Source of the DNA: Parvularcula lutaonensis
GTDB taxonomy: Bacteria > Pseudomonadota > Alphaproteobacteria > Caulobacterales > Parvularculaceae
Assembly: GCF_014651915.1 (NCBI RefSeq)
Contig: NZ_BMXU01000001.1
Coordinates: forward strand, 930,001-994,000
Reading direction: 5' to 3'
Length of the DNA stretch: 64,000 nt
The position numbers and the translations under genes are program-made. Of this stretch, positions 36,609-44,974 are shown piece after piece; position 1 is the stretch's first letter, and each line of letters starts with the position of its first letter. A model generated the notes under the pieces. The model saw nothing but the letters and a program-made list of their open reading frames with translations. It was not told the DNA's origin and ran no database searches.

Positions 36609-36637
36609 AGATGGGTGTTTGCTTTGTCACAATCAAC
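36609..36637 (-). promoter_or_regulatory. Candidate heat-shock (RpoH) promoter of clpB
   Basis: On the minus strand GTTGAT, a 15-base spacer, then ACCCATCT; compare the sigma-32 consensus CTTGAA-N13-15-CCCCATNT. It ends about 58 bases before the clpB ATG. Confidence 0.45.
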
Positions 36638-36734
36638 GCCCCACCGGACAAAAAGAGAACAGCCAGCGCGTCAACCTTGCGAAACTGCACGCAGGCGGTC
36701 ACACCATGGCGACGTCTTTTCCGGGGAGCATCCA

Positions 36735-38660
36735 ATGTTCGAGCTCAACCTTCCGCGCGCCCTTCTCTGCGGCGCAGCCAGCCTCGCCCTCCTTGCCGCC
36801 TGCGGCGAAACCGAGACCCCCGCGGCAGAGCCCGCTCCGAAACAGATGGAGACCGGCGCTGCGCCCGAGCAGGTGGAGGAGACTGCGGACGAGGCCTTCG
36901 AGCGCCTCGTCGATGAAGCCACCACGGCATCGCTTCGCGCCAATCCGCGACGGGCGAGCTACGCCAACCTGCCCGAGGACGTGGCCGGCGGGCGCTACAA
37001 GGACCGCTTTGAAACGCCGGGTATCGCCGGGCTAAGCGAGCGTCGCGCCATCGAGAAAGAGTATCTCGACAGGCTGCGGGCGATCGATCCAGCGACCCTT
37101 TCGCCGAAGAACCGCGAAGGCCTCGCCATCCTGCTTGCAGGTGCCGACGCCATCGAGCGCGCCTACGCCATTGCCGACGAGGCAGGCTATTTCCTCGACC
37201 CAGACAACTACCTTTCGCCGTACAACATCACCCAGATCGGGGGCATCCACATCGACCTGCCCCAGTTCATGACTGGCGGTCATGCTCTGTTCACGGAAGA
37301 TGATGTCGAAGCTTATATCGATCGCCTCGACCTGTTCTACGATCAGTTCCAGGGCGAGATCGAGATCTTCGAGGCCAATGCTGCCGCCGGTGTCCTGCCG
37401 CCGGACTATGCCATCGACGGCGCCATCGCGAACGCTGCCCGCTTCATTGCCATGGACCCATCCGAGAACCCCCTCGTCTCTCATCTCGAAACCGCGATCG
37501 AGGACATTGAGATACCGGACAAGGACGAAGTCATCCAACGCGCGATCGGTGCCGTGGAGACGTCGGTCTATCCTGCATATGAGGCGCTTCTTTCCACCCT
37601 CCGTCAGTATCAGGATGACGCCACCCACGACGCCGGTATCTGGGACATCCCACGCGGATCCGAACTTTACGCCCAGCTCGTCAAGATCAACGGCGAAACC
37701 GATCTCTCCCCGGACGAAGTCCACCAGCTCGGCAAGCGAGAAGTCGCACGGATCCATAACGAAATGGAGGCCCTGTTCGAAGAGATCGGCATGACCGAAG
37801 GCGACATCCGCAGCCGCCTCGCCGCCCTTGCCACCGACCCGGCCCAGATCTTCCCAAACACGCCCGAAGGCAAGGAAGAGCTCCTCGCCTATGTCCGCGA
37901 ACTCGCCTCCGAGGCTGAAGAGGTCATGGACGACTATTTCCTCGTCACGCCGTCGATCGGCTTCGAGGTGCGACCGGTGCCTGCCTATGCGGAGGACGGG
38001 GCTCCGGGCGGATACTACAATTCGCCTGCGGAGGATGGATCGCGCCCCGGCGTCTACTACATCAACCTTCGGGATACAGCGGCGCAGGAAAAATTCTCCC
38101 TGCCGACCCTCACCTATCACGAGGCTGTGCCCGGCCACCACTTCCAGCTCGCCCTCGCCGTCGATGACAAGGACACCAAGCTTGCCATCCGCAATGCGGC
38201 ATCGAGCAATGGCTTCGTCGAGGGATGGGCCCTCTACTCGGAAAGCTTTGCCGAAGAAATCGGTCTTTATGATGACGATCCTTACGGCAATATCGGACGC
38301 CTGCGCGACGAGCTCTTCCGCGCTGTCCGCCTTGTCGTCGATACCGGGATGCATGAGAAACGGTGGAGCCGCGAAGAGGCCATCGACTACATGGTCGACA
38401 ACGCCGGCATGAACCCGGGCGGCGTGGCCACCGAGATCGAGCGCTATTCCGTCTGGCCGGGCCAGGCCCTGGCGTACAAGATCGGTATGCTAAAAATTCA
38501 GGAACTTCGCGCCAAGGCCGAAGAGGCTCTCGGTGAAGACTTCGATGTCGGCGCTTTCCACTACCACGTGCTGCGCGGCGGCGGCGCCCCGCTTCCGATC
38601 CTCGAACAACGCATCGACGCCTGGATCGCCGAAGGCGGCCCTGCACCCGAGATCGGCTAG
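36735..38660 (+). CDS. DUF885 lipoprotein, probable zinc metallopeptidase
   Basis: 641 residues. Signal peptide with lipobox LLAAC (Cys23), an acidic/alanine linker, then a mostly helical DUF885 domain. The zinc motif HEAVPGHHFQL (about 462-472), followed downstream by GFVEGWALYSESFAEE with the third-ligand glutamate, matches gluzincin-like carboxypeptidase-related DUF885 proteins. It is likely to act on peptides in the periplasm or at the outer membrane. It diverges from clpB, sharing a 184-base intergenic region. Confidence 0.9.
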   Translation: MFELNLPRALLCGAASLALLAACGETETPAAEPAPKQMETGAAPEQVEETADEAFERLVDEATTASLRANPRRASYANLPEDVAGGRYKDRFETPGIAGLSERRAIEKEYLDRLRAIDPATLSPKNREGLAILLAGADAIERAYAIADEAGYFLDPDNYLSPYNITQIGGIHIDLPQFMTGGHALFTEDDVEAYIDRLDLFYDQFQGEIEIFEANAAAGVLPPDYAIDGAIANAARFIAMDPSENPLVSHLETAIEDIEIPDKDEVIQRAIGAVETSVYPAYEALLSTLRQYQDDATHDAGIWDIPRGSELYAQLVKINGETDLSPDEVHQLGKREVARIHNEMEALFEEIGMTEGDIRSRLAALATDPAQIFPNTPEGKEELLAYVRELASEAEEVMDDYFLVTPSIGFEVRPVPAYAEDGAPGGYYNSPAEDGSRPGVYYINLRDTAAQEKFSLPTLTYHEAVPGHHFQLALAVDDKDTKLAIRNAASSNGFVEGWALYSESFAEEIGLYDDDPYGNIGRLRDELFRAVRLVVDTGMHEKRWSREEAIDYMVDNAGMNPGGVATEIERYSVWPGQALAYKIGMLKIQELRAKAEEALGEDFDVGAFHYHVLRGGGAPLPILEQRIDAWIAEGGPAPEIG

Positions 38661-39178
38661 CCCTCACCACTCGTCATCCCGGGCCCGCCGTGCAAGCGCA
38701 CCGGGGTGACAGCCCATCGGGCACTTCCCACGCATCGACCGTGGGGAGCGTGGCTGGAACGACTTATCCCCGCCCGCTCCAGCCAGCGTATCCTGTCCGT
38801 CCCTGCTGCTAGTCAGGACAATCCGGATTCGTCACGGTTTGGCAGCGGCCGGTGTTCCTCGTCGCTACGGATGACAACCGTGGCACGGGGACGAGGGCTT
38901 GAAGTGCTCTGTGGGCCCCTCGCAGAAAAACACCGGGAGCGGGCGCAAAAGGCCCGCATACAAATTAAACTAGAAGCGAGCCCTAGCGTCCGTTGTCCTC
39001 AAACAGCGAAGCGATAGGACAGACGAAAACCAAAACCGCTTACGGACGGACGAACCTGCTGCCTGCCGTCCCGGGGCGCTCGAAGAGCGAGCCCGGGAGC
39101 CAAACAGTGCCCCGTCTGGCTCCCAGGAGCCTCGCCTCGCCCAGAATGACCCAGATGGAAAAGCGTGCGCCCGGCGAC
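38661..39178. other. Convergent intergenic region with REP-like remnants
   Basis: 518 bases between two convergent genes with no credible gene. The first part is a REP-like element: GTCATCCCGG at 38673-38682 faces CCGGGGTGAC at 38701-38710. GGATGAC and AGAATGAC ends, of the type that close such elements, recur near 38872 and 39144. The reading frames present have no family features. Confidence 0.55.
38673..38710. repeat. REP-like inverted repeat
   Basis: 10-bp arms GTCATCCCGG / CCGGGGTGAC (one mismatch) separated by 18 bases; same family as 7890 and 29241. Confidence 0.55.
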
Positions 39179-40180
39179 TCAGTCCTTCACGACCTTCTGG
39201 TCGATGGCCCCGAAGATCGAACGGCCCTCGTCGTCCTCCATCCAGATCTTCACCCGATCGCCGTCCTTCAGGAAGGATGTCTTCGGCTCGCCGTCATTGA
39301 TCGTCTCGATCATCCGGATTTCCGCGATGCAGCTATAGCCGGCACCGCCTTCGGAGACCGGTTTGCCCGGCCCGCCATCGAGCTTGTTCGAAACCGTCCC
39401 TGAACCGATGATCGTTCCGGCACCAAGCGGTCGCGTTCGCGCAGCATGGGCCACCAGCTGGTCGAAGCCGAAAGTCATTTCTTTTCCGGCATCGGCACGG
39501 CCGAACGGTTCGCCATTCACGTCGATCTTCAGGATGCCGCTCAATTTCCTGCCGTCCCATGCATCACCGAGCTCGTCCGGTGTCACGGCAACAGGGGAGA
39601 ACGCTGTTGGCGGCTTCGACTGGAAAAAGCCGAACCCCTTGGCGAGCTCGCCTGGAATCAGGCCCCGTGCACTGACATCATTGACCAGCATGACGAGGCG
39701 GATCTCCCGCTCCGCTTCTTCCGGACTGACCCCGCGCTTCACGTCGCCGGTGATGACGGCGATCTCTCCTTCAAGGTCGAGACCCCAGCTCTCATCACCA
39801 AGGGGAATGTCCTCCGTGGGCGCAAGGAAATCCGTCCCCCCCTGATACATCAGCGGGTCGGAATAGAAGCTTTCCGGAACCTCGGCCCCACGCGCCTTCC
39901 GGACCAGCTCCACATGGTTGATATAGGCCGAGCCGTCTGCCCACTGATACGCACGGGGAAGAGGTGAATGGAACTTTTCGGCCTCGAACTTCTCGGAGGC
40001 CACATCCCCCCGCTCGAGCATCGCGCTCAGCTCTTCAAGCCGGGGCTTTGTCGCTGACCAGTCGTCCAGAGCAGCCTGCAGCGTCGGTGCGATATCCTCG
40101 GCGACGGCATAACGGCTAAGGTCTTTCGAGACGACGACCAGTTTGCCGTCACGGCCACTTTTCAGTGATGCGAGCTTCAT
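39179..40180 (-). CDS. Fumarylacetoacetate hydrolase family protein
   Basis: 333 residues from the ATG at 40178-40180. N-terminal KLASLKSGRDGKLVVVS and a C-terminal FAH domain: metal ligands in LDLEGEIAVI, LVMLVNDVSARGLIP, and GAGTIIGSGTVSN. Divergence from maleylacetoacetate isomerase 89 bases away points to fumarylacetoacetase, which splits fumarylacetoacetate to fumarate and acetoacetate in homogentisate (tyrosine) breakdown. Other acylpyruvase-type roles are possible. Confidence 0.88.
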   Translation of the reverse strand: MKLASLKSGRDGKLVVVSKDLSRYAVAEDIAPTLQAALDDWSATKPRLEELSAMLERGDVASEKFEAEKFHSPLPRAYQWADGSAYINHVELVRKARGAEVPESFYSDPLMYQGGTDFLAPTEDIPLGDESWGLDLEGEIAVITGDVKRGVSPEEAEREIRLVMLVNDVSARGLIPGELAKGFGFFQSKPPTAFSPVAVTPDELGDAWDGRKLSGILKIDVNGEPFGRADAGKEMTFGFDQLVAHAARTRPLGAGTIIGSGTVSNKLDGGPGKPVSEGGAGYSCIAEIRMIETINDGEPKTSFLKDGDRVKIWMEDDEGRSIFGAIDQKVVKD

Positions 40181-40269
40181 TCCGCGCACTCCCTTGTTTG
40201 CCGGTCCCATATCGCCCAAGCCCGCCAATGCCAAACCCTGTGCGGCACCGATAACAGTGAGGTGGAGCG

Positions 40270-40917
40270 ATGAAACTCTATGGCTATTGGCGTTCAGGCA
40301 CGTCCTACCGCGTCAGGATCGCTCTCGCGCTGAAGGGCGCGACGATCGAGCAGGAGCCGGTGAACCTGCTGGCAGGAGAACACCACAGCGAGGCCTTTCG
40401 TGCCAAGAACCCGCAAGGACTCGTTCCTGCCCTCGAACTCGACGATGGAACGATCCTCACGCAGAGCCCGGCAATCATCGAATATCTCGACGAGACCCTG
40501 CCGGGCCCGAAGCTCCTGCCGGAGGATCCACTTCGCCGAGCCAGGGCTCGCCAGCTTGCGGCGATCATCGGGTGTGACATCCATCCGGTCCAGAACCTCC
40601 GGATCCTGAAATATCTCCAGGACCCTCTCGGTCACGACAAGGAAACCGCTTTCGCCTGGGCAGCGCACTGGATTGATGTGGGCTTTGAGGCGCTCGAAAA
40701 AGAACTCGAACGGACAGGCTGGCAGGGCCCCTTCCTCCTCGGCGCACAGCCATCCGTGCCCGACTGCTACCTGCTTCCCCAGCTCTACGCCGGACGCCGT
40801 TTCGGCGCGAACGTGCAGCATTTCCCCAAATTGCTTCAAGTCGAAGAAGCCCTCACCGCTATGCCTGCGGTCAAGGACGCGCATCCCGATCACCAACCCG
40901 ACGCCCAACCATGTTAG
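40270..40917 (+). CDS. maiA: Maleylacetoacetate isomerase (zeta-class GST)
   Basis: 215 residues. Glutathione-dependent cis-trans isomerisation of maleylacetoacetate in tyrosine catabolism. N-terminal thioredoxin-fold motif YWRSGTSYRVRIALALKG, NPQGLVPALELDDG and ILTQSPAIIEYLDE for glutathione, then the all-helical domain with GCDIHPVQNLRILKYL. A GGTGGAG site precedes the ATG. Pairs with the divergent FAH gene. Confidence 0.94.
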   Translation: MKLYGYWRSGTSYRVRIALALKGATIEQEPVNLLAGEHHSEAFRAKNPQGLVPALELDDGTILTQSPAIIEYLDETLPGPKLLPEDPLRRARARQLAAIIGCDIHPVQNLRILKYLQDPLGHDKETAFAWAAHWIDVGFEALEKELERTGWQGPFLLGAQPSVPDCYLLPQLYAGRRFGANVQHFPKLLQVEEALTAMPAVKDAHPDHQPDAQPC

Positions 40918-41249
40918 CGGCGGTTCGCAAACCGGGGTTAGGATGATGGTCCGAGCAGCTTGAGGGATGCGCGAGAAGGCTATGCTAGCCAGGTTGGCAA
41001 AGCCTTCCTGATCGCTTTCAGATCGTCGGTCTTGCCGCATCGGCAGTGTGGACCACCGGGAGACGGTGAGCAGTTCGCCGGCTGGCCGGCGCTTGTTGAT
41101 CTCTTCGGATAGGCCGTCAAAGCCTGCCTCTATCCCGCGGGCTGCTGCCGACCGAACGCATCGACGCGCTCGTCTTTCTGCAGGGGGCGCAAAGGACAAA
41201 AAAGGCCGCGCTGGGGGCGCGGCCTTTCTTTGTGTCGGTCAAGGGAGCC
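40918..41249. other. Intergenic region maiA / TonB operon 3' end
   Basis: 332 bases with no supported gene. Its right part is the shared terminator at 41201-41227. A minus-strand stretch near 40960-41030 has loose similarity to transposase tails, but no terminal repeats or catalytic residues are visible. Confidence 0.5.
41201..41227. terminator. Bidirectional terminator ending the TonB operon
   Basis: 11-bp perfect stem (AAAGGCCGCGC / GCGCGGCCTTT), 5-base loop, with A-rich sequence on the left and T-rich on the right, 22 bases beyond the TPR gene stop on the minus strand. Confidence 0.85.
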
Positions 41250-42818
41250 TTAGCCAGCTTCTTCTTCCGAAGCGGTGTCGTCACCCTCGGTGCCTTCAGC
41301 TTCGCCCCGTGCTTCGCGAACGAGGCTTTCGGGGGTGGCACCAGCCTCGACCTTGGCGACCAGTTCACGGCAGGCGGCGAGCTGCTCTTCGGGCACCTCG
41401 GTCTGGCCACCGAGCTCGATGACATCGAGGATCGTCTTGCACCGATCGATCTGACGGCGCTGGCGCTCGACAGCCTGGCTGAATTCGACCTCGGCCTGGC
41501 GTTTGAGGGTCGTCTCGATGGTGTCGATATACTCGATCCACGAGTTGGCCGTGCGCGCTGCGCTCGGATAGTCCCGGGCACGGACGAATTCAGCCCGCGC
41601 AGCTTGTCGCCCTTCCCGGCTGTCGCTGTCCTTCTGGAACAGGGCCGTGCCGAGGAGGACGTAGGCATTGCCCACTTCGCGGTCGTCGAGACCGCCACGC
41701 CGCAAGGCCTGACGAAGGTTCGAGATCGCACGATCGTAGTTCTCGTCAGCAAGATAGCTCTGGCCAAGCTGGTAGTAGAGACGACCGTCCGAACGCTTCG
41801 GAGCCGCTTCATTCAGGATCGCGATAGCCTTTTCCTGCTCACGCGCCGCGGCCCAGAGTTGGGCCAGCAGTTCGAGATTGGAAAGGTCGCGTTTGACGTT
41901 GCCCGCGTTCATCTCTGCTTCGAGAAGCTGGGCGCCGCGGAACGGGTTGTTCTGGTCGTAGTAGTACTGCGCGAGGGCGACAATCTTGTCTTCCTCGTCG
42001 ATCAGGCCAGCTTTGTAGGCGACCTCAAGAGCAGCGAGGGCATCGGCGCGGCGATTGGCCTGCGAATACGCACCAGCAAGTTGTTCCCAGTAGCTGGCCT
42101 CGCCGGGGAAGTACTCGACCATGGTCTCGAGAAGACGGCCGCGCTCGGCCTCGAGATTGAGCTCGTTGTAGATGAGGTTCAGCAGGTCGTAGAACTGCTT
42201 GTTCCGATTGCCGGACTGCTGGTCGAGGCGAACGGCGGTCTCCGCCGGGCCACGAGCCTGCGAGAACTGGTTGTTCTGCACATAGGCGGCGGCAAGGATG
42301 AAGTAATCATTCGCTTCGGCCTCGGCGCCTGCTTCGCGGATATACTGCTCCATGAAGCGGATCGCCTCATCGTAGCGTTCCTGCGTGTAGTACAGCTGCG
42401 CGACGTTCCGGCGGATCTGGCGCTGCCGGTCGGAGGGCAGGACGTCGAGATTCAGGACTTCCACGAAGTCACGCAGGGCGGCATCCAGATTGTCGAGCTG
42501 GAAATAGAGCTGGCCCCGCACTTCGAGCGCTGTCGCCCGGTCATAAGGCGGCAGGTTGCGCTGCAACAGCGCGTTCACCGTATTCAGCGCTTCCTGGGTT
42601 TTCGGCGGTTCCTCGTTGATGAGGTTAATCGCCTCGGCAAGCGCCCGGCCCGAACGCTCCGTCAGGGTCTGGCGCGAACGGCGCCGGTCTTCCTCTTCCT
42701 GACTGCGGTTCTGGGCGAACGCAGAATCGATGGGAAGGACCATCCCCGCCGTCATCAGGACAGCGAGAAACGCAGAGGCCGGTTTGCGAAGCTTGGTCAT
42801 GCGTTCATTCATGCTCAT
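41250..42818 (-). CDS. TPR protein of the TonB/TtpC operon
   Basis: Periplasmic protein of 522 residues. A signal peptide (ASAFLAVLMTAGMVLPIDSAFA) leads into about nine tetratricopeptide-like helix pairs (AQLYYTQERYDEAIRFMEQYI, LYYQLGQSYLADENYDRAISNLRQAL) and a charged, acidic tail. ATG 42816-42818 follows a GGAG; a GTG at 42827 overlaps the tonB stop. It is the last gene of the operon. In gammaproteobacterial TonB2-type operons a TPR protein occupies the same place; it probably scaffolds the complex, but its exact role is unknown. Confidence 0.87.
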   Translation of the reverse strand: MSMNERMTKLRKPASAFLAVLMTAGMVLPIDSAFAQNRSQEEEDRRRSRQTLTERSGRALAEAINLINEEPPKTQEALNTVNALLQRNLPPYDRATALEVRGQLYFQLDNLDAALRDFVEVLNLDVLPSDRQRQIRRNVAQLYYTQERYDEAIRFMEQYIREAGAEAEANDYFILAAAYVQNNQFSQARGPAETAVRLDQQSGNRNKQFYDLLNLIYNELNLEAERGRLLETMVEYFPGEASYWEQLAGAYSQANRRADALAALEVAYKAGLIDEEDKIVALAQYYYDQNNPFRGAQLLEAEMNAGNVKRDLSNLELLAQLWAAAREQEKAIAILNEAAPKRSDGRLYYQLGQSYLADENYDRAISNLRQALRRGGLDDREVGNAYVLLGTALFQKDSDSREGRQAARAEFVRARDYPSAARTANSWIEYIDTIETTLKRQAEVEFSQAVERQRRQIDRCKTILDVIELGGQTEVPEEQLAACRELVAKVEAGATPESLVREARGEAEGTEGDDTASEEEAG

Positions 42819-42823
42819 GGCGA

Positions 42824-43426
42824 TCACTCCGCACCAATCGAGAAGACGATGGTCGTTTCCACGCCGCGACGTGGGACCTGTTCGCCCTTCAGGACCTTCG
42901 GCTGGTACTTCCAGCGCTGGGCCGCACGAACGGCGTAACGGTCGTAGCAGCGGTCGGTGGAATCGAGGACCTGGACGTTCACGACGTTGCCGTTCGGATC
43001 GACGTCGAAACGCAGACGCACACGTTCCTCGCCCACATCACTGTCGATGCAGCGCTCGAACCCCGTCGGATTGACCCGGACGAGCGGCTGGGCGTCCCGG
43101 TCTGGGTTGAAACCGGACCCGATATCGACGTCGGCACCGAAATCAGGCGCGGCGGCGCGGACGCCATCGACCTGGGGTTCAAAGTTCTGGCGCTCGATCG
43201 CCGGCGGAGGCGGGGGCGGAGCGTCGAGCTTCGGCCGCTCGAAGCGACGCTGGTTCACGAGCTCGGAATCTTCGATCTGGTTCGTGATGGTGATCTTGAT
43301 CGGTTCCTTGTCTTCCTCGAGCGGGACGTCCTTCGGTCGGATCTGCGCCCACATCAGCAGGAAGAGACCAAGCACGACAACACCGGCGACAGGAACACCG
43401 ATCACGGTGCGGATGAGGCCACCCAT
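42824..43426 (-). CDS. tonB: TonB2-type energy transducer
   Basis: 200 residues. An N-terminal anchor (TVIGVPVAGVVVLGLFLLMWAQ), a short proline-rich linker (DAPPPPPPAIE), and a TonB C-terminal domain (VNPTGFERCIDSDVGEERVRLRFDVDPNGNVVNVQV, then RAAQRWKYQPK). It couples ExbB/ExbD proton flow to outer-membrane receptors. The short spacer and a cysteine pair in the C-terminal domain are typical of the TonB2/TtpC class rather than E. coli TonB. Confidence 0.9.
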   Translation of the reverse strand: MGGLIRTVIGVPVAGVVVLGLFLLMWAQIRPKDVPLEEDKEPIKITITNQIEDSELVNQRRFERPKLDAPPPPPPAIERQNFEPQVDGVRAAAPDFGADVDIGSGFNPDRDAQPLVRVNPTGFERCIDSDVGEERVRLRFDVDPNGNVVNVQVLDSTDRCYDRYAVRAAQRWKYQPKVLKGEQVPRRGVETTIVFSIGAE

Positions 43427-43480
43427 TTGTCTTCCTCCATTCGACTCGAGACGCGCCAGCGCCCGGCCGATTCAAACTTG

Positions 43481-43885
43481 TTACTCAGCGACCGTCGACA
43501 GGGCGACGTCCGCAATCCCGGCGTCCTTCACCTGCTGCAGGACATCGAGGGTCAATTCCGACTTGGCGCCCTGGTCAGCCTGAACGACGGCGTTGCCCTT
43601 CGGTGTCTCGCGACGGAGTTCCTCCACCTTGTAGCGGACCTCCGAGAGCTCGACGCGCTCCTTGTTGATGTAGATCTCGTCGTTCTCCGTGATCGCGATG
43701 AGCACGGCAGGGTTTTGCTCGACCTGCGTCACCGCGACGGGCCGGACAACTTCGACACCCGGTTCCTTGATGAAGGTCGAAGTGACGATGAAGAAGATCA
43801 GCATGATGAAGACGATATCGAGCAGAGGCGTGATGTTGACGTCCTCTTCCTCTTCCGTCGCGCTTTGCAGTCCACGTCTCGACAT
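43481..43885 (-). CDS. exbD: ExbD-type biopolymer transport protein, second copy
   Basis: 134 residues: one TM helix with the proton-carrying aspartate in NITPLLDIVFIMLIFFIVT, then a periplasmic ExbD/TolR domain (EIYINKERVELSEVRYKVEEL, AVVQADQGAKSELTLDVLQQVKDAGI). ATG 43883-43885; the upstream part of the frame is spacer. It is paralogous to the gene just upstream. Confidence 0.92.
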   Translation of the reverse strand: MSRRGLQSATEEEEDVNITPLLDIVFIMLIFFIVTSTFIKEPGVEVVRPVAVTQVEQNPAVLIAITENDEIYINKERVELSEVRYKVEELRRETPKGNAVVQADQGAKSELTLDVLQQVKDAGIADVALSTVAE

Positions 43886-43975
43886 GGTGTGCACCCAGTT
43901 CTTGGTTCTCACTGTGGCGCCGGAGCGCCTCGATTTCGGTGGCGAGGGCCGGATCAACCGGCCCCGCCTTGTTTT

Positions 43976-44407
43976 CTAGCCCTTGGACTGCGGGGCCAGG
44001 ATGATCCGGTCGTAGCGATCCTGACCTGCTGCCTGCCGAGCCTCGTCAAGGGTCGTGACCATCACTCCCGTCTCGCTGTCGCCAGCGGCAGAGATGATGA
44101 CGACGCCTTTCGGCTCTTTCGCCAGGAACTCCTCGACGACCGGCTCCACCGACCGGGGATCGACGATCCTGATGTCATCCACCAGAACGAAGCCGTCGGC
44201 CTGAACCGTCAGGAGAAGCGAGGGCGGCGGAATCGAGTCGTTCTCGTCTTCAGGGCTAGGGGTCGGCAGGTTCGGCGCGATGCCGTCCTCGTATACGAAC
44301 GTCGCCGTCACGATGAAAAAGATCAGCATGATGAAGACGATGTCGAGCAGAGGCGTGATGTTCACATCGGAAGCATCACCCTGCCCGTGTTTGACGCGAT
44401 GGCGCAT
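43976..44407 (-). CDS. exbD: ExbD-type biopolymer transport protein, first copy
   Basis: 143 residues. The TM segment is nearly identical to the second copy (NITPLLDIVFIMLIFFIVT) but the periplasmic half differs strongly: an acidic/proline insert (PTPSPEDENDSIPPP) and LLTVQADGFVLVDDIRIV. ExbD works as a dimer within the ExbB pentamer, so this operon could build a heterodimer. It starts 3 bases after the ExbB stop. Confidence 0.92.
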   Translation of the reverse strand: MRHRVKHGQGDASDVNITPLLDIVFIMLIFFIVTATFVYEDGIAPNLPTPSPEDENDSIPPPSLLLTVQADGFVLVDDIRIVDPRSVEPVVEEFLAKEPKGVVIISAAGDSETGVMVTTLDEARQAAGQDRYDRIILAPQSKG

Positions 44408-44410
44408 CTC

Positions 44411-44941
44411 TTAGTCCTCCAAGGCCAGGCGGCTCGACACGTTAGAGACGGCGCGCTTCTGCTGACGTTCGAGAAAGTTCATCGCGATGATCCCCGACAG
44501 CGATGCGACGAGACCGGCCATGGTCGGGATCGTCGCCTTACTGATGCCGCCAGCCATGAGGCGGGCGTTGGACGAACCGGTCACGGCCATCACGTCGAAC
44601 ACCTCGATCATGCCTGTGACGGTCCCGAGGAGGCCCAGCAGCGGTGAAACCGCCACAAGGCCCTTGATCACCCCAAAGTTCGCGCGCGATTCGACATCGA
44701 CCTCCGAGATCAGCTTCTCCCGGATCGCATGGGCGTACCATGAGTGCCGCTCAGGGCGGGAAGCCCACTGACGCTCCACGCGCTTCTGGAGAGCACCCAG
44801 TCCGGTAGCGAAGAAGATGATCCGCTCGACGATCAGAGCCCACATGATGAATGTGACGATCATGATCACGAGGAGAACATTTCCGCCAGCGAGCAGGAAG
44901 GCCCGGATCGCTTCGAACGGGTTCAGGAAAATTTCTGCCAT
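44411..44941 (-). CDS. exbB: ExbB-type proton channel protein
   Basis: 176 residues. TM helices VLLVIMIVTFIMWALIVE (near 25), LLGLLGTVTGMIEVFDV and IPTMAGLVASLSGIIAMNFL form the channel; short N terminus as in the ExbB2 class. ATG 44939-44941 follows GGGAGG by 9 bases; the TTG upstream is less likely. Second proton-channel protein in the operon after the TtpC-like gene. Confidence 0.92.
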   Translation of the reverse strand: MAEIFLNPFEAIRAFLLAGGNVLLVIMIVTFIMWALIVERIIFFATGLGALQKRVERQWASRPERHSWYAHAIREKLISEVDVESRANFGVIKGLVAVSPLLGLLGTVTGMIEVFDVMAVTGSSNARLMAGGISKATIPTMAGLVASLSGIIAMNFLERQQKRAVSNVSSRLALED

Positions 44942-44974
44942 AACAGACAACCTCCCGAGGTTGCCAAGGCGCGC

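Noticed and set aside
38706-39403. Small + strand frames between the DUF885 and FAH genes
   Set aside because: No ribosome site, no domain, and the region is made of REP-like remnants plus antisense to the FAH gene.
40294-41199. A 301-codon minus frame across maiA and the gap after it, with a transposase-like piece
   Set aside because: Mostly antisense to maiA; the rest has no catalytic motif, terminal repeats or target duplication.
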